A stretch of 21,587 nt of DNA from Roseibacillus sp. (lineage in GTDB: Bacteria; Verrucomicrobiota; Verrucomicrobiae; Verrucomicrobiales; Akkermansiaceae), in assembly GCA_002723015.1 (NCBI GenBank), contig PBNG01000061.1:1-21587 (forward strand). Reading direction: 5' to 3'. A program made the position numbers and the translations under genes. Of this stretch, positions 16,480-21,587 are shown in pieces. A model generated the notes under the pieces. That model saw only the letters and a program-made list of their open reading frames with translations, was not told the DNA's origin and did not search any database. Positions within the stretch are counted from its first letter, which is position 1, and each line of letters opens with the position of its first letter.

Positions 16480-17133
16480 ATGGCCGGTACCGATACAGAT
16501 AAGGACGTACCCGACATGCCCATGTCGGACACTCTCAAGCAACTTCCTCCCGAGCACCCGGGGGAGAAGGTAGCTGAGGCAGGGGAGGGGTCCGTACGGA
16601 ATGAGGGCTCCCCACGGAGAGAATTTTTCAGTATTGCCCTCGGAGGCGCAATAATCGCGGTGCCGACGGCAGTCGGCCTACGGGTGGTTCTGAACCCACT
16701 ATTTGGTGATGGATCTGGAGGGATCCTCGCGCGTCTTACCACCCTTGACAGTCTGACTGTTGGAGGTCCTCCTCAGGCCTTCAAGGTCGTTGCAGACAAA
16801 TCCGACGCATGGACCACCTACAAGGATCTTCCTCTGGGCCTGGTTTATGTTCAGAGGATCGCCGAACAGGATGTTCTGGTCTTCAGTGCCAGCTGTCCTC
16901 ATGCCGGGTGCGCGGTGGAATATCGTAATGAGGGAGTCCGTGGACCACATTATTTCTGTCCATGTCATGAGAGTAGCTTCAGCACTGATGGAAGCCTCGC
17001 GCCAGATAATACTCAGGCAAAGCGGGGGCTTGATACCCTTGAGGTGATCGGGAAGAAGCTGGAGGAAGGAGAAGTCTGGATTCGCTTCCAGAAATTCAAG
17101 GCAGGCATTGCGGAGAAAAAGGCGATCTCATGA
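16480..17133 (+). CDS. Rieske iron-sulfur protein of a bc-type complex
   Basis: A 217-residue Rieske [2Fe-2S] protein. A hydrophilic N-terminus of about 43 residues precedes a twin-arginine membrane anchor, S-P-R46-R47-E-FFSIALGGAIIAVPTAVGL. The cluster motifs are C139-P-H141-A-G-C144 and C160-P-C162-H163: C139, H141, C160 and H163 bind the cluster, and C144 and C162 form the disulfide. It accepts the first electron from quinol in the cytochrome bc complex and passes it to cytochrome c. The second box reads CPCHESSF instead of the common CPCHGS, so the conserved Gly is Glu. The cytochrome b/c gene follows after 28 bp, indicating one operon. The C-terminal residues are rich in Lys and Glu. Confidence 0.95.
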   Translation: MAGTDTDKDVPDMPMSDTLKQLPPEHPGEKVAEAGEGSVRNEGSPRREFFSIALGGAIIAVPTAVGLRVVLNPLFGDGSGGILARLTTLDSLTVGGPPQAFKVVADKSDAWTTYKDLPLGLVYVQRIAEQDVLVFSASCPHAGCAVEYRNEGVRGPHYFCPCHESSFSTDGSLAPDNTQAKRGLDTLEVIGKKLEEGEVWIRFQKFKAGIAEKKAIS

Positions 17134-17161
17134 TTGGTGCAGTAACCTCACGCTTGAGATC

Positions 17162-19174
17162 ATGAAATCCCTGCTGAGCTGGATTGATAACCGAACCGGT
17201 ATCAGGCGTTTCACGCAGGAAGCCCTCTTCGAGAACATTCCGGGGGGTGCACGTTGGCGTTATGTCTGGGGTAGTACCCTGACGTTCGCCATCATGGTCC
17301 AGTTTATCACTGGGATCATGCTCTGGATGTTCTACAGCCCGAGTGCGAATTCAGCGTGGGAAAGCGTCCATTATCTTCAGGAGCATGTGAAAGGCGGTTC
17401 CTGGCTGCGGGGAATTCATCACTGGACGTCGCAGTTCATGATTGTGCTGCTGGTCCTCCACCTTGTTCAGGTCGTAGTGGACGGCGCATATAAGGCCCCC
17501 CGTGAATTCAATTTCTGGTTCGGACTCGCCTTGCTGGGCGTGACAATGGGACTTGGACTCACGGGTTACCTTCTGCCGTGGGACCAGAAAGGATACTGGG
17601 CTACGGAGGTCGCGACCAATATTGTTGGTAATACCCCGCTTGTCGGTGATTACCTCAAGCAAATCCTCATCGGAGGAAATGAGGCAGGGCACCATACTCT
17701 CACCCGTTTTTTTGCGCTGCATGCCGGAGTTCTGCCGGCTCTCCTCATTGGCCTTATTGTGCTTCATATCTATCTTTTCCGGAAACATGGCATTACCCCG
17801 GCTGCTCGTAAGACCGCCTTATCTGCCCGTCATTTCTGGTGGGTCGCCCTGTTCACGATGGCCTTTGCATTGGTGCTGGTCGGGATGAACTGGCAGGCAT
17901 TTCCCCCCGCCTCGAGGCCACTGGTCGGTGTTATCCCTGCCATTCTCACGGGACTTTGCCTGATACGGGTCATTTATCTTCATTTGCGCAGGAGACACCT
18001 GGAAGAGGCCGATCATCGGCCTCGTCCGGGAGATGTCTATTTCTGGCCGGACCAGGTTCTCCGGGATGCGATCGCGTGTGCGGTTGTTCTGGGTGGGATT
18101 CTCTTCTTCGTCGGGCAGGTGGGGACGGAACTGAGTGCGCCTGCAGACCCTTCGGAGAACTACTCAGCCGCTCGGCCGGACTGGTACTTCATGGCTCTCT
18201 TTGCCTTGCTGAAGGACTTTGACCTGATTACCGGGGCGTTTGTCATCCCGGGAATCGTGGCGGCCATCGTGTTCCTGATGCCCTTTATTGGTCGAAAGAA
18301 GATCGGGCACTTGTTCAACCTTGTCTTCCTTGTCCTCGTCCTCGGGGGCTTCGTTCATTATACCCTTGTGGCCTTTACTCACGACTGGACGAGTGAGGAA
18401 CATCAGGCAGCAGTGAAAGCAGCTCATCGAGATGCGGACCGGATCAAGGCTCTGGCCGGGGGGCCTGATGGAATACCGCCGGAGGGAGCCATCACACTCC
18501 TGCGTAATGATGCGCTGACACAGGGCCCCCGCCTCTTTTCCCAGAACTGTGCTTCATGTCATTCCTTTGACGGGCACGACGGAACGGGAAGGCCCCGCAA
18601 GGATCCCCAGACTGCTTCCGACCTGAAGGGCTTTGCCTCCCGGCGGTGGTCCGCAGGAATCCTGAATGCAGACTCGTTTGCTCATCGAGATTTCTTCGGT
18701 GGAACCAAGTTAATCCAGAAGAGCAGGATGCTGAAGTACCTCAAGAGCGACATTTTTTCGGATCTTCCTTCGGAGGAGGTCCATGCCATGGCGGTGGCTC
18801 TCTCCGCTGAGGCTCAATTGAGGCATCAGAGGGTTCTTGATGCTGCCGATCATAGTCTGATCGAGGAGGGCAGGGAGCTCATTTCGATCGAGTGTACGGA
18901 GTGCCACACCTATCATGAAGAAGGTGAGGGTATTGATTTAACGGGATACGGAAGCAGGGAATGGCAGCTTGCCTTTGTTAGGGATCCTTCTCACGAGCGT
19001 TTTTACGGGAAGCGCAACGACCGGATGTCGGTCTTCGGACCGAAATACCGCGAAGATGGCTCCCTTGAGCGACCGGCCCAATTGACGGACCGGGAGATCG
19101 GCTTCATCGTGGACTGGCTGCGGGGTGATTGGTATGAGCCTCTGGTTGACACTGGTTCCGTAAAGGATCCTTAG
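17162..19174 (+). CDS. Cytochrome b fused to a di-heme cytochrome c tail (bc complex)
   Basis: A 670-residue quinol-oxidising subunit. The b6-like half carries heme ligands H86, H100, H187 and H202, the spacing of cytochrome b6 (14 residues between the two in helix D). PWDQ follows at 139-142. The subunit-IV-like half holds FWPDQ (294-298), a PDWY Qo motif (339-342) and PFIGRKKIGH. Two further hydrophobic segments (about 225-245 and 253-275) lie between HGITP and FWPDQ. There is no Cys near residue 35, so the extra covalent heme c of b6f is not expected. After the last membrane segment come two c-type heme motifs, C463-A-S-C-H467 and C578-T-E-C-H582, replacing a separate cytochrome c1. ATG 17162 is chosen because the frame extension to 17108 overlaps the Rieske gene. 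Confidence 0.94.
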   Translation: MKSLLSWIDNRTGIRRFTQEALFENIPGGARWRYVWGSTLTFAIMVQFITGIMLWMFYSPSANSAWESVHYLQEHVKGGSWLRGIHHWTSQFMIVLLVLHLVQVVVDGAYKAPREFNFWFGLALLGVTMGLGLTGYLLPWDQKGYWATEVATNIVGNTPLVGDYLKQILIGGNEAGHHTLTRFFALHAGVLPALLIGLIVLHIYLFRKHGITPAARKTALSARHFWWVALFTMAFALVLVGMNWQAFPPASRPLVGVIPAILTGLCLIRVIYLHLRRRHLEEADHRPRPGDVYFWPDQVLRDAIACAVVLGGILFFVGQVGTELSAPADPSENYSAARPDWYFMALFALLKDFDLITGAFVIPGIVAAIVFLMPFIGRKKIGHLFNLVFLVLVLGGFVHYTLVAFTHDWTSEEHQAAVKAAHRDADRIKALAGGPDGIPPEGAITLLRNDALTQGPRLFSQNCASCHSFDGHDGTGRPRKDPQTASDLKGFASRRWSAGILNADSFAHRDFFGGTKLIQKSRMLKYLKSDIFSDLPSEEVHAMAVALSAEAQLRHQRVLDAADHSLIEEGRELISIECTECHTYHEEGEGIDLTGYGSREWQLAFVRDPSHERFYGKRNDRMSVFGPKYREDGSLERPAQLTDREIGFIVDWLRGDWYEPLVDTGSVKDP

Positions 19175-19183
19175 ACCCGGGTG

Positions 19184-19200
19184 AAAACCGCCCTGGTTTT
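19184..19200 (+). terminator. Short hairpin after the cytochrome b/c gene (weak terminator candidate)
   Basis: AAAACC and GGTTTT form a perfect 6-bp stem around GCCCT, starting 9 nt after the stop codon. The right arm supplies a short T-run. Only two of six pairs are G-C, so termination would be weak at best. Confidence 0.25.
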
Positions 19201-19276
19201 GGACCTGAGCTCGTGCGGAGCAGTTGAGTCCACCGCAAAACGTCGACAGCGCGATCGATCCGTGCACAAATGAGCC

Positions 19277-19927
19277 ATGGACCAGAATGCGGACGAAAAG
19301 CCCCTCGGATTCCTGAAGACCACGATGGTGGGAGCGGTGCTGGTAGTGGTGCCGACCGGAATTGTGGGATTCGCGCTCTGGCAGATTGGTTCTCTTTTCC
19401 AGGCTCTGCTGCTTCCCTTGGTTGAACAACTTCCCTTTGATTCAGTATTCATGCGCTATGCCGTGATCTTCATGGCGCTGACTGCGGTGGTGCTCCTCTG
19501 CTTTTTTACCGGAGTGTCAGTGAGGACGCGGTGGGGAGCTGCGATGCGAGGATGGATCGAGCGGAGGTTTCTCGAGCGTATTCCGGGCTACAGCGTCGTA
19601 AGGACCTTGATCCATCAATATCTCGGGCAGGATGGAGGCAGACAATTCCGGCCGGTCCTGGTGGATCTTTATGGATCTGATTCCCGCGCTGTTGGATTCG
19701 AAATCGAACTCCTCGAGGATGGCAAAGTAGCCGTCTTCCTGCCGTCAGTGCCTGCTGCGACGATCGGGCAAGTCCAGTTGGTCCCGCAGGACCGGGTTTA
19801 CCCATTGAAGGCGTCCATGCACGCTACTCTGGAGGCACTCACCATGTTCGGGATGGGTGCATCCAAGTTGGTGACTGCGGAAGCGGACGAGCGAACGGAG
19901 AAGGGAGAGATTCCCGGGCAATCCTAG
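19277..19927 (+). CDS. DUF502 family membrane protein
   Basis: A 216-residue protein matching the DUF502 (PF04367) pattern: two membrane segments near the N-terminus (residues about 14-40, GAVLVVVPTGIVGFALW, and about 60-82, AVIFMALTAVVLLCFFTG), then the family motif ERRFLERIPGYSVVRTLIHQ, followed by a soluble C-terminal domain with VGFEIELLEDGKVAVFLP and a segment around MHATLEALTMFGMG. The function of the family is not established. The gene follows the cytochrome b/c gene by 102 bp and may be its own unit or a readthrough member of that operon. It converges on the DUF1501 gene with 12 bp between the stop codons. Confidence 0.87.
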   Translation: MDQNADEKPLGFLKTTMVGAVLVVVPTGIVGFALWQIGSLFQALLLPLVEQLPFDSVFMRYAVIFMALTAVVLLCFFTGVSVRTRWGAAMRGWIERRFLERIPGYSVVRTLIHQYLGQDGGRQFRPVLVDLYGSDSRAVGFEIELLEDGKVAVFLPSVPAATIGQVQLVPQDRVYPLKASMHATLEALTMFGMGASKLVTAEADERTEKGEIPGQS

Positions 19928-19939
19928 ACGTGCCGAGGG

Positions 19940-21436
19940 TCAGGCGATGATATCCTTGAGGACGTGTCCATCAATATCAGTCAGGCGGAAGTCTCGGCCC
20001 TGATACCGGTAGGTCAGTTTGCGGTGATCGATTCCGAGCAGGTGGAGGATAGTGGCATTGCGGTCGTGGATGTGCATGGTTCCCGGCGTCCAGTGCTCCT
20101 TCTCAGGTTTCGGACGCATCGGTGTGCCATCAGGGTTGGCGATGTTATACCCGTAGTCGTCGCTCTTTCCGTAGGTAATCCCGGGCTTGATTCCACCCCC
20201 GGCCATCCAAGTTGTGAAACATCTGGGATGATGATCACGCCCGTAGTTCTCCTTGGTCAATCCGCCCTGGCAATACGAGGTACGCCCGAATTCTCCTCCC
20301 CAGACAACGAGGGTTTCATCAAGCATTCCTCGTTGCTTCAGGTCCGTAATGAGAGCGTAGGAAGCCCGGTCAATATCCCGGCACTGGGATTCGTGCTCCC
20401 GGGGCAGGCTTCCATGGGCGTCCCATCCACGGTGGAAAATCTGGATATTTCGGACACCTCGTTCGGCGAGGCGCCGGGCGTTCAGGCAGCAGGCAGCGAA
20501 GGTGCCTGCTTTTCTCGCTTCTTCTCCGTAGAGTTCAAAGGTCTTATCACTTTCCGTGGTGAGATCCATTAATTCCGGGACAGAGGTCTGCATTCGAAAT
20601 GCCATTTCGTGCTGCTTGATACGCGCCAGAGTCTGCGGGTCGAGGCTCTCCGCATGCTGACTGCGGTTGAGAGCAGCCAGTGTATCCAGCTGGGCGCGGC
20701 GGTCATTTCTAGAGGTTCCTTTGGGGTTGCTCAGGTAGAGCACTGGGTCGCCTTGGCTTCTCAGGAGGACGCCCTGGTGTTCAGCAGGAAGGAAACCGGG
20801 CCCCCACAGGCGGTTAAAAAGACTCTGTTCCGGAAAGCTGGTCTTGGCGTGCATCACGATGTAGCCAGGAAGATCCTCATTCATGGTCCCGAGCCCATAG
20901 CTAAGCCAGGCTCCGAGGCTTGGTCGTCCGGGAACCTGACTCCCAGTCTGGATAAAGGTAATAGCAGGATCATGGTTGATCGCTTCCGTATAGGTGCTGT
21001 TAACCACGCAGAGCTCCTTAGCGACCTTGCCGGTCTCGGAAAGCAGTTCACTTGCCCAGAGACCGTCCTCGTTGTTGGGGTGCTTGGTGAACTCATATTT
21101 GGAGGGACAAACCGGGTGATTTTTTTGACCAGCAGTCATCCCGGTAACCCTTTGCCCGTCCCGGATGTGTTCGGGCAGGTCCTGCCCGAACATCTCACGC
21201 ATCTTCGGCTTGTAGTCCCATGTGTCGATGTGGCTGGGTCCCCCGCTCATGAAGAGATAAATGACCCTTTTCGCAGTAGCCCGATGGTGAATTCCACCGT
21301 TCAGATCGGCTCTGCCCTGCGCTCCCAGAAGTTCCGTTGGAAGCATCTGGGCCATTGCTGCAGTGCCGAGTCCAAGCGCTGATCTGCCGAAAAGCTGCCG
21401 GCGGGTCATCGAGAGTTGATAGTCGTGGAGGTCCAT
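19940..21436 (-). CDS. DUF1501 protein, Tat-exported (second copy)
   Basis: A 498-residue DUF1501 (PF07394) protein with an early twin-arginine signal, T-R12-R13-QLFGRSALGLGTAAMAQM. Landmarks match the first copy in order but with clear divergence: VIYLFMSGGPSHIDTWDYKPKM, LGAWLSYGLGT, LPGYIVM, MAFRMQTSVPELMDL, WGGEFGRTSYCQG, GRDHHPRCFTTWMAGGG, NATILHLLGIDHRKL and GRDFRLTDIDG. The family adopts an alkaline-phosphatase-like fold, but its reaction is unknown. The upstream partial PSD1 gene ends 37 nt before this start, so it is a second PSD1 to DUF1501 pair. The two copies differ in signal-peptide position and in several loops, so they are paralogues of different subgroups rather than a recent duplication. 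Confidence 0.94.
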   Translation of the reverse strand: MDLHDYQLSMTRRQLFGRSALGLGTAAMAQMLPTELLGAQGRADLNGGIHHRATAKRVIYLFMSGGPSHIDTWDYKPKMREMFGQDLPEHIRDGQRVTGMTAGQKNHPVCPSKYEFTKHPNNEDGLWASELLSETGKVAKELCVVNSTYTEAINHDPAITFIQTGSQVPGRPSLGAWLSYGLGTMNEDLPGYIVMHAKTSFPEQSLFNRLWGPGFLPAEHQGVLLRSQGDPVLYLSNPKGTSRNDRRAQLDTLAALNRSQHAESLDPQTLARIKQHEMAFRMQTSVPELMDLTTESDKTFELYGEEARKAGTFAACCLNARRLAERGVRNIQIFHRGWDAHGSLPREHESQCRDIDRASYALITDLKQRGMLDETLVVWGGEFGRTSYCQGGLTKENYGRDHHPRCFTTWMAGGGIKPGITYGKSDDYGYNIANPDGTPMRPKPEKEHWTPGTMHIHDRNATILHLLGIDHRKLTYRYQGRDFRLTDIDGHVLKDIIA

Positions 21437-21473
21437 GTGTGAGAGCAGGTCCGGAAGAAGTTGAGACGAGTAG

Positions 21474-21587
21474 TCAATTCAGGAGCAGGGCGATATCACT
21501 TGCCAGAACGGTAATGGAAACCTGAGTCCACGCCGCTACCTCCCCGGGGTTGAGGTCCGGATTCCGAGCAACTTCGCCGGTTGAGAG
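21474..21587 (-). CDS. C-terminal end of a PSD1 (DUF1553) protein, partial
   Basis: The last 37 codons and TGA stop of a minus-strand gene that continues beyond the right edge. The residues NPDLNPGEVAAWTQVSITVL match the typical end of DUF1553 proteins, where a short Asp/Pro-rich segment precedes a helix of the AAWT-x-V type. The position directly upstream of a DUF1501 gene supports the call, because PSD1 and DUF1501 genes are commonly adjacent. It is too short to classify further. Confidence 0.72.
   Translation of the reverse strand, partial: LSTGEVARNPDLNPGEVAAWTQVSITVLASDIALLLN

Noticed and set aside
1..21587. Search for CRISPR arrays, insertion sequences, tRNA or rRNA genes, integrases and toxin-antitoxin pairs
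   Set aside because: No regularly spaced repeats, terminal inverted repeats, cloverleaf-like segments or matching protein families were visible. All gaps are short apart from 11708-12022.

Overview
The window looks like chromosomal DNA from the Planctomycetota–Verrucomicrobiota group, most likely Verrucomicrobiota. The evidence is gene content: two DUF1501 proteins, two DUF1549/DUF1553 (PSD1) proteins, an FGly-type sulfatase, two exported Gfo/Idh/MocA oxidoreductases and a DUF502 protein. The DNA is moderately GC-rich. Few starts have a good Shine-Dalgarno sequence. No tRNA, rRNA, CRISPR array, transposase or integrase was seen. The lineage assignment is inference, since no marker gene is present.

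Left part (1-7.6 kb): a mostly minus-strand group of exported or membrane proteins. It holds a DUF5684-like membrane protein interrupted by an in-frame amber codon; a secreted sulfatase with a divergent cyclase (kynurenine-formamidase-like) gene; a secreted TIM-barrel glycosidase-like gene broken by a frameshift and possibly by a second lesion; a secreted protein with a single CXXCH; and an exported Gfo/Idh/MocA oxidoreductase. A divergent plus-strand gene encodes a secreted protein made of two beta-sandwich modules. Two broken reading frames among the first four minus-strand genes suggest local gene decay or local sequencing errors.

Middle (7.6-12 kb): a PSD1 gene translationally coupled by an ATGA overlap to a Tat-exported DUF1501 gene. 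The PSD1 protein carries an internal carbohydrate-binding-like module. This pairing is typical of the phyla above and is usually assumed to act on complex polysaccharides outside the cytoplasm, but its biochemistry is not established.

Right part (12-19.9 kb): a plus-strand run of a GT4-GT2 fusion glycosyltransferase with a recognisable sigma70-type promoter, a PfkB-family KDG-kinase-like gene, a Tat-exported Gfo/Idh/MocA oxidoreductase, a Rieske protein, a cytochrome b fused to a di-heme cytochrome c tail, and a DUF502 membrane protein. The Rieske and cytochrome b/c genes form a compact quinol:cytochrome c oxidoreductase. Its heme-b histidines have b6-type spacing, its Qo motif is PDWY, and it has an extra pair of hydrophobic segments between the b6-like and subunit-IV-like halves.

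Right edge (19.9-21.6 kb): a second minus-strand PSD1 to DUF1501 pair. Only the last 37 residues of its PSD1 protein lie in the window.

I found no defence, mobile or RNA-based system. The best leads are the two interrupted genes, the unusual cytochrome b/c architecture and the stand-alone two-module binding protein.
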